This document shows, piece by piece, positions 8,781 to 17,310 of a DNA stretch of 64,000 nt. The stretch covers positions 434,001 to 498,000 of the forward strand of contig NZ_LYOY01000001.1 of NCBI RefSeq assembly GCF_001653515.1, in the 5' to 3' direction. Position numbers and translations under genes: made by a program. Position 1 is the first letter of the stretch. Each line of letters begins with the position of its first letter. Source of the DNA: Streptomyces sp. ERV7 (GTDB lineage: Bacteria; Actinomycetota; Actinomycetes; Streptomycetales; Streptomycetaceae). The notes under the pieces are model-generated. The model saw nothing but the letters and a program-made list of their open reading frames with translations, did no database searches and was not told the origin of the DNA.

Positions 8781-9095
8781 GTGACCGCGTCAATGGCTGG
8801 AACTGTGACGGCCGCTGGCCTGGGTGTCACCGCCCCGGCCCCGGTGGCCCGGGCCGCACCGGCCGCAGCGCCCGGCGTGACGGCCCGGCAAGAGGGTGTT
8901 TCCGGTCTTTTCGCGGCTGGTTGGCTACTTCGACGCCTTCCGGTCGGCCCGGGGTTCTACCCTGCGCCTGTTCAGGGCCGTCCGGTGGGACGGTGGGGGC
9001 GGGTTAGCCGGATGCGCCCCGCCGCCCCGCGGCCCGCGCCCGCCCCTGCGCCCTACGACGGCTACAACCAGCCGTACCAGAACACGGGGTACTGA
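8781..9095 (+). CDS. Doubtful hypothetical ORF; possible tail of a degraded gene
   Basis: A 104-codon frame starts with GTG and ends with a Pro/Ala stretch and YDGYNQPYQNTGY, which resembles the low-complexity C-terminal tails of Streptomyces membrane proteins. The middle (about 8890-8950) has atypical codons for this genome in this frame, and a neighbouring frame looks better there, so a frameshifted remnant is possible. It has no recognisable domain. The 520-bp gap between the alginate lyase and MOSC genes contains nothing else I can support. Confidence 0.25.
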   Translation: MTASMAGTVTAAGLGVTAPAPVARAAPAAAPGVTARQEGVSGLFAAGWLLRRLPVGPGFYPAPVQGRPVGRWGRVSRMRPAAPRPAPAPAPYDGYNQPYQNTGY

Positions 9096-9172
9096 GCACG
9101 GGGTGCTGAGCGGGCGGCCCACCGCCCGCCCGCGTTCGACCGGATGTCCGAGGCGGCTGGCAGGATTGGCTC

Positions 9173-10006
9173 ATGGAGAGACCGATTCAGCCCGTCGTGC
9201 GCCACATCAACGTCTACCCCGTCAAGTCGGTCGGGGGGTACCGACTCGACGAGGTGCCGGTCGAACCATGGGGTCCGCTCGGTGACCGCCGCTGGATGGT
9301 CGTCGACGCCGCCGGGAAGGCCGTGACCCAACGCGAGCAGGCGCGGCTCGCGTTGGCCGCCGCCCGTGCGCTGCCGGACGGCTCCGTCCGGCTGTCCGCG
9401 CCCGGCCGCGAGGATCTGACCGTCGCCGTGCCCGAGCCGATCGGCCCGGTGTCGGTGACGCTCTTCGGCAAGAAGGTCGAGGCGATAGCGGCCGACGAGG
9501 CCGCGCACACGTGGTTCAGCGACCACCTCGGGGTGGAGGTCCGGCTGGTCCACCTCGACGATCCCGCGACCCGGCGGCCGATCGACCCGGACTTCGCGCT
9601 GCCGGGCGAGACGGTGAGCTTCGCCGACGGCTTCCCCCTCCTGATCGCCACCACCGCCTCGCTGGAGGCGCTGAACTCGCTGATCGCGCAGGGCGGCCAT
9701 CCGCACGAGGGCCCGCTGCCGATGAACCGGTTCCGCCCCAATGTGGTCATCGAGGGCACCGGGGCATGGGCCGAGGACCACTGGTCGCGGATCGCGCTCG
9801 GCGACGTCGTCTTCCGGGTCGCCAAGCCCTGTGGGCGCTGTGTCATCACCACCACCGACCAGGCGACCGCCGAGCGCGGCCGCGAGCCGCTGCGCTCCCT
9901 GGGCCGCCACCGCCGCTTCGGCACCAAGCTGGTGTTCGGGCAGAACGTCGTCCCCGAGAACCCCGGCGTCATCCGCACCGGTGATCCCCTGCGCGTTCTC
10001 GCGTAA
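9173..10006 (+). CDS. MOSC domain protein (MOSC_N + MOSC, mARC-like)
   Basis: This 277-residue protein starts at ATG 9173, with AGGA eight bases upstream. The MOSC N-terminal barrel begins HINVYPVKSVGGYRLDEVPVE and includes GDRRWMVVDAAGK. The MOSC domain carries FRPNVVIEG, W..I.LGDVVFRVAKPCGRCVITTTD and FGQNVV. The Cys of KPCGRC is the residue that binds molybdenum in eukaryotic mARC N-reductases. The protein probably binds molybdenum cofactor and reduces N-hydroxylated compounds or handles sulfur. No redox partner is adjacent. Confidence 0.9.
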   Translation: MERPIQPVVRHINVYPVKSVGGYRLDEVPVEPWGPLGDRRWMVVDAAGKAVTQREQARLALAAARALPDGSVRLSAPGREDLTVAVPEPIGPVSVTLFGKKVEAIAADEAAHTWFSDHLGVEVRLVHLDDPATRRPIDPDFALPGETVSFADGFPLLIATTASLEALNSLIAQGGHPHEGPLPMNRFRPNVVIEGTGAWAEDHWSRIALGDVVFRVAKPCGRCVITTTDQATAERGREPLRSLGRHRRFGTKLVFGQNVVPENPGVIRTGDPLRVLA

Positions 10007-10148
10007 CCCGCCCGTCCGCGGGAACTCGTGGGGACAGCGGACGCGTTGTGCGGGAGGGGGCCCGGGTGACGTTGCTCTCTCTTGGGCCCGCTCGCGCGTA
10101 CGGCGCACCGTACGGGGCCAGGACGCAAGCGGAAGGGGGTGCGATTCA

Positions 10149-10754
10149 GTGCGATCCGCAGTGGGGGTGTGGCGTTGGCGGCAGAACTCCTTACGCCGCC
10201 GTACGGATCTCGTCGAGGCATGGGTGGCGCTGGTAGCCGTGGTGCTGATGGTGACGGCCTCAGCGGTGCTGGGGAGCCTGTGCGGGGCGGCCACGGACCG
10301 GACCCTGCAGCGCGCGGCGACCAGGGAGCAGCGCGAGCGCCACGCGACGACGGCCGTGGTGGTCCATCAGACGCGTCAGCGCAACGCCGTCGGCGACGCC
10401 GAGGGCGTGGGCGGCCGCGAGGGCCGCATCCGGGTCGTGGCCAACTGGACGGCGTACGACGGCAGTCTCCACACCGGCACCGTCGCCGCCCCGAGGCGAG
10501 CGGCCCCGGCGGGCTCCACCTTCCGTATGTGGACGGACGACCGCGGCATACGGACGAGCCGCCCCCTGGACACCACCACCGCGCACGCGCACGCGGTGTT
10601 CGCCGGTCTGGGCGCGGCCGTGGCGGCGGCCGGTCTCGTGGAGGGCGTCCGACGGCTGGTCGTATGGCGTCTGGTGCGACGGCGGTATGCCCGTCTCGAC
10701 CGCGCATGGGCCGGATACGGTCCGGACTGGGGCCGTGCGGGAGCAGGCAGCTGA
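10149..10754 (+). CDS. Rv1733c-family two-TM membrane protein
   Basis: This 201-residue protein is placed at GTG 10149 because a purine-rich GGAAGGGGG lies ten bases upstream and the sequence after it (GVWRWRQNSLRRRTDLVEAWV) is the usual family start. Two membrane segments, about residues 24-45 and 150-172, flank a soluble extracytoplasmic region with WTAYDGSLHTGTV and MWTDDRG. The family is widespread in actinobacteria and named from a dormancy-linked Mycobacterium tuberculosis protein. The function is unknown. Confidence 0.8.
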   Translation: MRSAVGVWRWRQNSLRRRTDLVEAWVALVAVVLMVTASAVLGSLCGAATDRTLQRAATREQRERHATTAVVVHQTRQRNAVGDAEGVGGREGRIRVVANWTAYDGSLHTGTVAAPRRAAPAGSTFRMWTDDRGIRTSRPLDTTTAHAHAVFAGLGAAVAAAGLVEGVRRLVVWRLVRRRYARLDRAWAGYGPDWGRAGAGS

Positions 10755-10845
10755 CAGGTCAACTCACCGGCCCCGCGCGCGCTACGGTGGACCATCAGTC
10801 GCACGTACAGCGTTCGCACGCACGAGGTGGGGGCACAGCAGCGCC

Positions 10846-13251
10846 ATGGCTCAGGGCACGGTCCAGGTAACCCACACCGGCACTTCGAGGTGGCGGCGCC
10901 GCACCGGCGAGTACGCCTCGCTCGCCGCTGCCCTGGAGGCCGCCGCAGACGGCGACGTCCTCACGGTCGCGCCCGGCACCTACCGCGAGAACCTGGTCCT
11001 GCGGCGGGCCGTGACCCTGCGCGGCCCGGAGGGGTCGGCCGGTTCGGTGCGGATCGCCCCCCTCGACGGTGTACCGCTGACCGTGCGCGCCTCCGCCACC
11101 GTCCAGGACCTCCAGCTGGAGGGGCAGGACGCGGCGGCGCCCGCCCTGCTGATCGAGGACGGCGCGCCCGAGCTGTGCGACCTGCGGGTGGTGACCCGCT
11201 CGGCGGTGGGCATCGAGGTGCGCGGCGCGGCCCGCCCCACGGTCCGCCGCTGCACGGTGGACAATCCGGGCGGCGTCGGCATCGGCGTACTGGACGGTGC
11301 GGGCGGCCTCTTCGAGGAGTGCGAGGTGGTCGCGGCCGGCCAGTCGGGCGTCTCGGTCCGCGCGGGCGCCCACCCCCGCCTGGAGCGCTGCCGGGTGCAC
11401 CACGCCTCGGGCGCGGGTCTGTCGGTCACCGGCGAGGGCTCCGGTCTGGAGGCGCTGGGCTGCGAGGTGTACGAGATCAAGGGCGCCGGGGTGCAGATCG
11501 CCGCGCGCGCCACCGCCCACCTCACCGACTGCACCGTGCACCGCACCTCGGCCGACGGGGTCACCCTCGACACGGACGCGGTGCTCACGCTCGCGGACTG
11601 CGACATCCACGACATCCCCGAGAACGCGGTGGACCTGCGCTCCCGGTCGGTCCTCACCCTCACCCGCTCCGCGGTCCGCAGCTTCGGCCGCAACGGCCTG
11701 TCGGTGTGGGACCCGGGCACCCGGGTGGACGCCAACCAGTGCGAGATCCACGACAGTACGGGCGACTACCCGGCGGTGTGGGTCAGCGACGGCGCCACGG
11801 CGGTCCTGGAGGCGTGCCGGGTCCACGACGTGCCGGACGCGCTGTTCGTCCTGGACCGGGGCTCGCGCGCCGACGTGGTCGACAGCGACATCTCGCAGGT
11901 GCGCAACACCGCGGTGTCGGTGAGCGACGGCGCCACCGCGCAGCTGGACGACTGCCGGATCAGGGAGGTCTCCACGGGCGCCTGGTTCCGCGACCACGGC
12001 AGCGGCGGCACCCTCGCCAACTGCACCATCGACGCGGCGCAGACCGGCGTGATCGTCACCAAGGGCGCCGACCCCCGGATCGAGCGCTGCACGGTCACCG
12101 CGCCCGCCGAGGCCGGTTTCTACGTCTCGGCCGAGGGCCGGGGCACCTTCCACGGCTGCCGGGTGACCGGCAGCGGGGGCTACGGCTTCCATGTCGTGGA
12201 CGGCTGCCGTACGACACTGACCCGCTGCCGTACCGAGCGCTGCGCGCGCGGTGGGTACGAGTTCGGCGAGGACGGGCCGGTCTCCGAGGACTGCACCAGC
12301 GACGAGAGCGGGGTGCGCCCCGGGTCGCCGGAGCCGCCCGCCGTCCAGACCGCCACCCAGACCATGGGCCTGCTCTCCACGGTCCCGGGACAGCGCCCGA
12401 CCGAGGCGCCGGCGGCCCCTGGGCCCGTGGGCGAGGCCGCCCGCTCCTCGCAGGACGTGCTGGGGGAACTCGACGCGCTGGTGGGCCTGGAGAGCGTCAA
12501 GCGCGAGGTGCGGGCGCTCACCGACATGATCGAGGTGGGCCGCAAGCGGCAGCGGGCCGGTCTCAAGGCCGCCTCGGTCCGCCGCCATCTGGTCTTCACC
12601 GGCTCCCCCGGCACCGGCAAGACCACGGTCGCCCGGCTCTACGGGGAGATCCTGGCCTCGCTCGGGGTCCTGGAGCGCGGGCACCTCGTGGAGGTGTCCC
12701 GGGTCGATCTGGTGGGCGAGCACATCGGTTCGACGGCGATCCGCACGCAGGAGGCGTTCGACCGGGCGCGGGGCGGAGTGCTGTTCATCGACGAGGCGTA
12801 CGCGCTGTCGCCCGAGGACTCCGGCCGGGACTTCGGCCGGGAGGCCATCGACACCCTGGTGAAGCTGATGGAGGACCACCGCGAGGCGGTGGTGGTGATC
12901 GTCGCGGGGTACACCGCGGAGATGGAGCGCTTCCTGCGGGTCAACCCCGGGGTGGCGTCCCGTTTCTCACGGACCATCACCTTCAGCGACTACGACCCGG
13001 ACGAGCTGCTGAGGATCGTGGAGCAGCAGGCGGAGGAGCACGAGTACCGGCTGGGGGGCGGGACGGCCGAGGCGCTGCTGAAGTACTTCACGGCGCTGCC
13101 CAAGGGCCCGGCGTTCGGCAACGGCCGCACCGCGCGCCAGACGTTCGAGTCGATGGTGGAGCGGCACGCGGGCCGGGTCGCCCAGTTCGCCGACGCGAGC
13201 CCCGACGACCTGAGTCTCCTCTACGCGGACGACCTTCCCGAACTGCCCTGA
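10846..13251 (+). CDS. Right-handed beta-helix fused to CbxX/CfxQ-type AAA+ ATPase
   Basis: This 801-residue protein has two parts. Residues about 20-490 form a long parallel beta-helix with many repeats of the type C.V....GV.V..GA.P.LE.C.VH, including a YASLAAALEAAADGDVLTVAPGTYRENL start typical of PbH1/NosD-like solenoids. Residues about 540-800 are a CbxX/SpoVK AAA+ module with LDALVGLESVKREV, Walker A GSPGTGKT near 586, Walker B VLFIDEA near 645 and the FSRT sensor/Arg-finger segment near 704. The module is of the class found in type VII secretion EccA proteins, but no ESX genes are nearby. There is no signal peptide, so it should be cytoplasmic. It may remodel a partner recognised by the helix. 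Confidence 0.9.
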   Translation: MAQGTVQVTHTGTSRWRRRTGEYASLAAALEAAADGDVLTVAPGTYRENLVLRRAVTLRGPEGSAGSVRIAPLDGVPLTVRASATVQDLQLEGQDAAAPALLIEDGAPELCDLRVVTRSAVGIEVRGAARPTVRRCTVDNPGGVGIGVLDGAGGLFEECEVVAAGQSGVSVRAGAHPRLERCRVHHASGAGLSVTGEGSGLEALGCEVYEIKGAGVQIAARATAHLTDCTVHRTSADGVTLDTDAVLTLADCDIHDIPENAVDLRSRSVLTLTRSAVRSFGRNGLSVWDPGTRVDANQCEIHDSTGDYPAVWVSDGATAVLEACRVHDVPDALFVLDRGSRADVVDSDISQVRNTAVSVSDGATAQLDDCRIREVSTGAWFRDHGSGGTLANCTIDAAQTGVIVTKGADPRIERCTVTAPAEAGFYVSAEGRGTFHGCRVTGSGGYGFHVVDGCRTTLTRCRTERCARGGYEFGEDGPVSEDCTSDESGVRPGSPEPPAVQTATQTMGLLSTVPGQRPTEAPAAPGPVGEAARSSQDVLGELDALVGLESVKREVRALTDMIEVGRKRQRAGLKAASVRRHLVFTGSPGTGKTTVARLYGEILASLGVLERGHLVEVSRVDLVGEHIGSTAIRTQEAFDRARGGVLFIDEAYALSPEDSGRDFGREAIDTLVKLMEDHREAVVVIVAGYTAEMERFLRVNPGVASRFSRTITFSDYDPDELLRIVEQQAEEHEYRLGGGTAEALLKYFTALPKGPAFGNGRTARQTFESMVERHAGRVAQFADASPDDLSLLYADDLPELP

Positions 13252-13274
13252 TCCACAGGCTCGTTGACGGAGTA

Positions 13275-15551
13275 TCAGCGCTGGTGCGGCAGTGCCGGCG
13301 CCAGTTCGTCGAGGAGTGCGGTGCGCTCCTCGGCGAAGGCCGGGTCGGCCTGGTAGTCCGAGTGGGCCAGGATCGGCGCGGGCAGCGGCTGCCGTTTCGT
13401 CCGTCCGAAGGCGAGCGGGTCGAGGAGCGGACCGCGGTCCACGTTCGTACCCGGCAGCACCGGGCCGCCGATCGGGTCGGTGGCCCGCCACAGGTTGCGC
13501 CAGCAGCGCAGCTCCCGGTGCAGGGCGGTCAGCTCCGGGCGCCCGAAGTACGCGGGGAACCAGCGCCCGTACAGGCGCTCCAGGGGCGAGCCGTAGGTGA
13601 GCAGCGCGACGCTGCGGCGGGTGCGGGCGGGGAGCTGCCACACGGCGGCGGCCGCCAGCACGCTGCCCTGGGAGTGGCCGGAGATGACCAGCCGGCCGCC
13701 GGTGCGCCCGGTCCAGGTGTTCATCCGCCAGGCGAGGTCCGGTACGGCCCGCTCGGCGTAGCAGGGCGGCGCGAACGGGTGGGCCGCGCGCGGCCAGAAG
13801 GTGCCCACGTCCCACAGGATGCCGATGGTGCGCCGGGCCGAGGCGTCCTTGTAGGCGCGCCGCCCCCAGGTGACGAAGAGCAGGAAGCCGAGGCCCGTGA
13901 ACCAGGAGCCCAGCGCCTGGGCGGTGTCGGCGGCCGAGGCGACCGCGCCCGGCGCGTCGTCCGCCGCCCTCCCGGGGACCTCCCCGGTGGCCCAGGAGCC
14001 CGCGAGCGCGAGCGCGCCGAGCAGCAGGGTGGCGACGCCGACGATCCCCAGGAAGACGGGGGTGCGGTCGGTGAGCGAGGCCATCGCGCGGGCGGTGGCG
14101 ATCCGCCGGGAGCGGGCGGCGTCCGGGATCTCCCCCGGGTAGTCCGCGAGCAGCCCCGGCTCCTCGGAGCGCGCGGTGCGCCAGGTCCGTAAGGCGAAGT
14201 ACGCGACGGCCGGGACGAGCAGCGCGAGCAGGGCCGGGATCACCGAGGCCTGCCAGGTGAGCAGCGGCGGCGGCCCCTTGAAGACGTCGTGGGCCGCGCC
14301 GGGCGTGCCGGAGCCGTCCAGCCAGTCGGCCACCCGCTGCGCGACCCCGCCGGTCATCACTCCGCCGAGCGCGCACGCGAGCAGAGCGACGGCGGGGCCG
14401 CCGAGGCCGGACAGAGCGGTACGGGAGTCGTGCGCGCGGCGCCGCAGCAGGAGCGCGACGGCGGCGAGCAGCACGACCAGGACGCCCTGGGCGAGGGCGA
14501 TGATCCCGAAGGTGCGGTCGCCGGGGAGCGTGGAGCGCGAGGCCCAGCCGGGCCGCTCCCACGACGCGTACACCATCGACAGGGCGAGCAGGCCGAGGGC
14601 GGCGGCGGGCAGGAACGTGATGACGGTCCGGTCCAGCTGCTCGTCCAGGCGCGACTCGCTGCGGCCCCGGCCGCACACCACGCCCACCACGACGGCCGCG
14701 CCCACCAGCAGAGCCGCCGTCAGGAGCCAGCCGAGCAGGTCGAGCGCGGCGCTCTCGGCGGCCCGGTCGTGGCGGGCGGCGGCCCCGGTGACGGCGGCGG
14801 CGACCGTGAGAAACCCGGCGGCCGTGTGCGCGGCCCGCAGCCGGGCGACGAGCCGCCGCCCGTACCAGAAGCCGGGGCGGCTCAGGGCGGGCGCGCCCGG
14901 CTCGTCCTCGTCCCCGGCGGCGCCGAGCGGCTGCTGCGACTCGTAGGCGCTCCAGGTGCGGTTGGAGAGGTACCAGAGCAGCCCGGTCAGGGCGGCGGGG
15001 ACCAGCGCGGCCAGCGCGAGGCGGCGGCCGGGCGGGCTCCACCAGCCGTGCCGCTCGGGCGAGAGGAAGCCGAGCCAGGACTTCCCTTCGGCGCAGCCCG
15101 CCGTGCCCGCGCACTGCCAGGCGGCCAGATCGAGCGCGACCTCGCAGGCGGTGGCGGTCAGCAGCACGGTCAGGCTGAGCGCGACGAGGCGCACCAGCAC
15201 CCCGTAGAGCCGCACCGCGCGCGCCGACTCCCGGGCGGGCGGGCGCATCCAGTGCGCCAGGTTGACCACCATGAACGGCAGGAGCAGCAGCCACAGGGCG
15301 CGGGCGCCGTTGCCGGAGGTGAGGTTGGCCCAGCAGTACGCCTCGGGCACCGGCTTCTCGCGATAGCGCTCGGGGTGGTCCTCGGCGTCGGCGTCCTCGG
15401 TGCGGCGGAAGACGGCGGCGGTCTCGTCCCCGGTGACCCGGAACGTACGCGGGTCGTCGAGCATGGACTGCGGGGTGGCCCCACCGACGCCGTGGACGAG
15501 CAGTTCGAGCGCGGGTCCGCCGTCGTCGGCGGCCGGTGTGGCACGGGACAC
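13275..15551 (-). CDS. Polytopic membrane protein with split alpha/beta-hydrolase motifs
   Basis: This 758-residue protein starts at GTG 15551. Residues about 15-25 contain LELLVHGVGGATP, an HG-type oxyanion motif. The middle of the protein holds roughly 10-12 hydrophobic segments separated by short charged loops. Residues about 620-635 contain ISGHSQGSVLAAAAV, a classic GxSxG nucleophile elbow, and a late HSDYQAD may offer the acid and base. It therefore looks like a lipase/esterase-like fold interrupted by a membrane domain. The substrate is unknown. It is divergent from the DeoR gene. Confidence 0.75.
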   Translation of the reverse strand: MSRATPAADDGGPALELLVHGVGGATPQSMLDDPRTFRVTGDETAAVFRRTEDADAEDHPERYREKPVPEAYCWANLTSGNGARALWLLLLPFMVVNLAHWMRPPARESARAVRLYGVLVRLVALSLTVLLTATACEVALDLAAWQCAGTAGCAEGKSWLGFLSPERHGWWSPPGRRLALAALVPAALTGLLWYLSNRTWSAYESQQPLGAAGDEDEPGAPALSRPGFWYGRRLVARLRAAHTAAGFLTVAAAVTGAAARHDRAAESAALDLLGWLLTAALLVGAAVVVGVVCGRGRSESRLDEQLDRTVITFLPAAALGLLALSMVYASWERPGWASRSTLPGDRTFGIIALAQGVLVVLLAAVALLLRRRAHDSRTALSGLGGPAVALLACALGGVMTGGVAQRVADWLDGSGTPGAAHDVFKGPPPLLTWQASVIPALLALLVPAVAYFALRTWRTARSEEPGLLADYPGEIPDAARSRRIATARAMASLTDRTPVFLGIVGVATLLLGALALAGSWATGEVPGRAADDAPGAVASAADTAQALGSWFTGLGFLLFVTWGRRAYKDASARRTIGILWDVGTFWPRAAHPFAPPCYAERAVPDLAWRMNTWTGRTGGRLVISGHSQGSVLAAAAVWQLPARTRRSVALLTYGSPLERLYGRWFPAYFGRPELTALHRELRCWRNLWRATDPIGGPVLPGTNVDRGPLLDPLAFGRTKRQPLPAPILAHSDYQADPAFAEERTALLDELAPALPHQR

Positions 15552-15757
15552 TTCTGTGACTCGCTCTCATGGTGGGAGGATCTGCGGCGGGACACGGCGG
15601 GGGCAGCGTGCGGATCGATCGCGGATCGTGCGGGTCGGGCGTGGCGCCGGGGCGGGAGCGGCTCGGCACGGGGCCTCGGCGCGCGGGTTCTTCAGGATCT
15701 CGGATGCGGGGGCCGGAGTGCGGTGTCCTCACGGAATCTCCCCGTGACAGGATTCGG

Positions 15758-15784
15758 ATGTACGGCGACGACATGTACGGCGAC
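15758..15784. repeat. Two 12-bp direct repeats upstream of the DeoR gene
   Basis: ATGTACGGCGAC occurs at 15758-15769 and again at 15773-15784, 15 bp apart, ending about 20 bp before the GTG start at 15805. It may be an autoregulatory operator or a local slippage duplication. Confidence 0.4.
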
Positions 15785-15804
15785 GCGGAAGGACCGACCC
15801 GGCA

Positions 15805-16674
15805 GTGACCGACAACCAGAACCTGCTCGCGGAGCAGCGTCGCGCCCTGATCCTCGACGAGGTCAGACGGCGCGGCGGTGTCCGGGTCAATGAGCTCACC
15901 CGGAAGCTCAACGTCTCGGACATGACGGTGCGCCGGGACCTGGACGCGCTGGCCCGCCAGGGCGTGATCGAGAAGGTGCACGGCGGGGCGGTGCCGGTGG
16001 TCGAGGCCTCCACGCACGAGCCCGGCTTCGAGGCCAAGTCGGGCCTGGAGCTCAGCGCCAAGGAGGACATCGCGCGCGCGGCCGCCGCGATGGCCGTGCC
16101 GGGCAGCGCCATCGCGCTCTCGGGCGGTACGACGACGTACGCCCTGGCGCACCGGCTCCTCGACGTCCCCGATCTGACGGTGGTCACCAACTCGGTACGG
16201 GTCGCGGACGTGTTCCACGCGGCGCAGCGGGCCGCGGGCTCCGGCGGGAACCGGCCGGGGGCGGCGACCGTGGTGCTCACCGGCGGGGTGCGCACCCCGT
16301 CGGACTCGCTGGTGGGGCCGGTCGCGGATCAGGCGATCCGCTCCCTCCACTTCGATGTGCTCTTCCTCGGGGTGCACGGCATCTCGGTGGAGGCGGGCCT
16401 GTCCACGCCGAACCTGGCGGAGGCGGAGACCAACCGCCGGTTCGTGCAGTCCGCGCGGCGGGTCGTGGTGGTCGCGGACCACACCAAGTGGGGGACGGTG
16501 GGGCTGAGTTCGTTCGCCTCGCTGGACGAGGTGCACACACTGGTGACGGACTCGGGGCTCTCCGACGCCGCGCGCGAGGAGATGGCCGAGCATCTGCCGG
16601 GGCTCCTGGTGGCGGGCGATGACGACGCGGACGACTCCGCCGAGGCGGACGCCGCCCCCGACGAAGACATCTGA
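15805..16674 (+). CDS. DeoR-family transcriptional regulator
   Basis: This 289-residue protein starts at GTG 15805. The DeoR HTH spans about residues 8-60 (EQRRALILDEVRRRGGVRVNELTRKLNVSDMTVRRDLDALARQGVIEKVHGGA), matching the family signature. The C-terminal DeoR sensor domain has LSGGTTTYALAHRL, VTNSVRVADV, VLTGGVRTPSDSLVGP, FLGVHGIS and VVVVADHTKWG, which form the phosphosugar-binding pocket in relatives. An acidic tail (DDDADDSAEADAAPDEDI) ends the protein. It probably senses a sugar phosphate. Its target is not evident from the neighbours, which include no sugar operon. Confidence 0.93.
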   Translation: MTDNQNLLAEQRRALILDEVRRRGGVRVNELTRKLNVSDMTVRRDLDALARQGVIEKVHGGAVPVVEASTHEPGFEAKSGLELSAKEDIARAAAAMAVPGSAIALSGGTTTYALAHRLLDVPDLTVVTNSVRVADVFHAAQRAAGSGGNRPGAATVVLTGGVRTPSDSLVGPVADQAIRSLHFDVLFLGVHGISVEAGLSTPNLAEAETNRRFVQSARRVVVVADHTKWGTVGLSSFASLDEVHTLVTDSGLSDAAREEMAEHLPGLLVAGDDDADDSAEADAAPDEDI

Positions 16675-16751
16675 CGGACCGCCAGTTAGGGTGTGCGGGC
16701 TCGCTGACGCCCGCTCGTGCCCGTCACACCGATCACTGGAGGTGCGACCCG

Positions 16752-17246
16752 ATGGCTCGCCGACTCCGTCCCGTGGAGCTCGACTTCGTCGAGACCGCTC
16801 CGCTGCGCCTGGTCTTCGCCGCCGACGCGGCCGCCCCGGCGGACGCCCTCTACCGCGCGCTGGCCGTCGAGACCGAGACCTGGCCCGAGTGGTTCTCGGC
16901 GGTGACCCACTCACGGGCCACCGACGGCGGCCGGGAGGTGCGGCTGCGGGGCGGCACCCGGTTCGAGGAGACGGTGATGGCCGCCGAGCCCTCGGCGCGC
17001 TACGCCTACCGGGTCGACGTCACCAACGCCCCCGGGCTGCACGCCCTGTTGGAGGAGTGGCGGCTGACCCCGACCGCCGGGGGCACCCGGGTGCAGTGGA
17101 CCTTCGCGGCCGCGGGCGGCGCGCCCCTCCGGTTCGCGCTGCGCCTGGGCCGGCCGGGCTTCGGCCGGGCGTTCCGCGACGCGGTGACGGCCCTGGACCG
17201 CCGCCTCGCCGCGCCCGGCGGTGGCCCGGCGGCGAAGGCCCCCTAG
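16752..17246 (+). CDS. SRPBCC-family (START-like) protein
   Basis: This 164-residue protein begins at ATG 16752 after a GGAGGTGCG site. It follows the polyketide cyclase/dehydrase-like pattern: a strand-helix start with ALYRALAVETETWPEWFSAV, then strands RGGTRFEETVMAAEPSARYAYRV, EWRLTPTAGGTRVQWTF and a long C-terminal helix DAVTALDRRLAA. Such proteins bind hydrophobic ligands and often have no catalytic residues. No specific partner is suggested. It lies 77 bp behind the DeoR gene in the same direction and may be cotranscribed. Confidence 0.85.
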   Translation: MARRLRPVELDFVETAPLRLVFAADAAAPADALYRALAVETETWPEWFSAVTHSRATDGGREVRLRGGTRFEETVMAAEPSARYAYRVDVTNAPGLHALLEEWRLTPTAGGTRVQWTFAAAGGAPLRFALRLGRPGFGRAFRDAVTALDRRLAAPGGGPAAKAP

Positions 17247-17310
17247 GGTTCGTCGGCCGAATCCGGCCCCGACTGGCCGCTTCCAGCCGCAGGGCCGGTG
17301 GCCGACCGTC

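Noticed and set aside
10846..13251. ESX/type VII secretion locus
   Set aside because: The AAA+ part resembles EccA, but no EccB-E, WXG100 or mycosin genes occur nearby.
12967..16914. A 1,315-codon open frame on the minus strand
   Set aside because: It lies antisense to parts of the AAA+, DeoR and SRPBCC genes and out of frame with the real minus-strand hydrolase gene. Its composition (Arg/Pro/Gly/Ala runs) is that of a high-GC shadow frame.
16752..17246. Polyketide cyclase in a biosynthetic cluster
   Set aside because: Only the SRPBCC fold is supported; no polyketide synthase or tailoring genes are adjacent.
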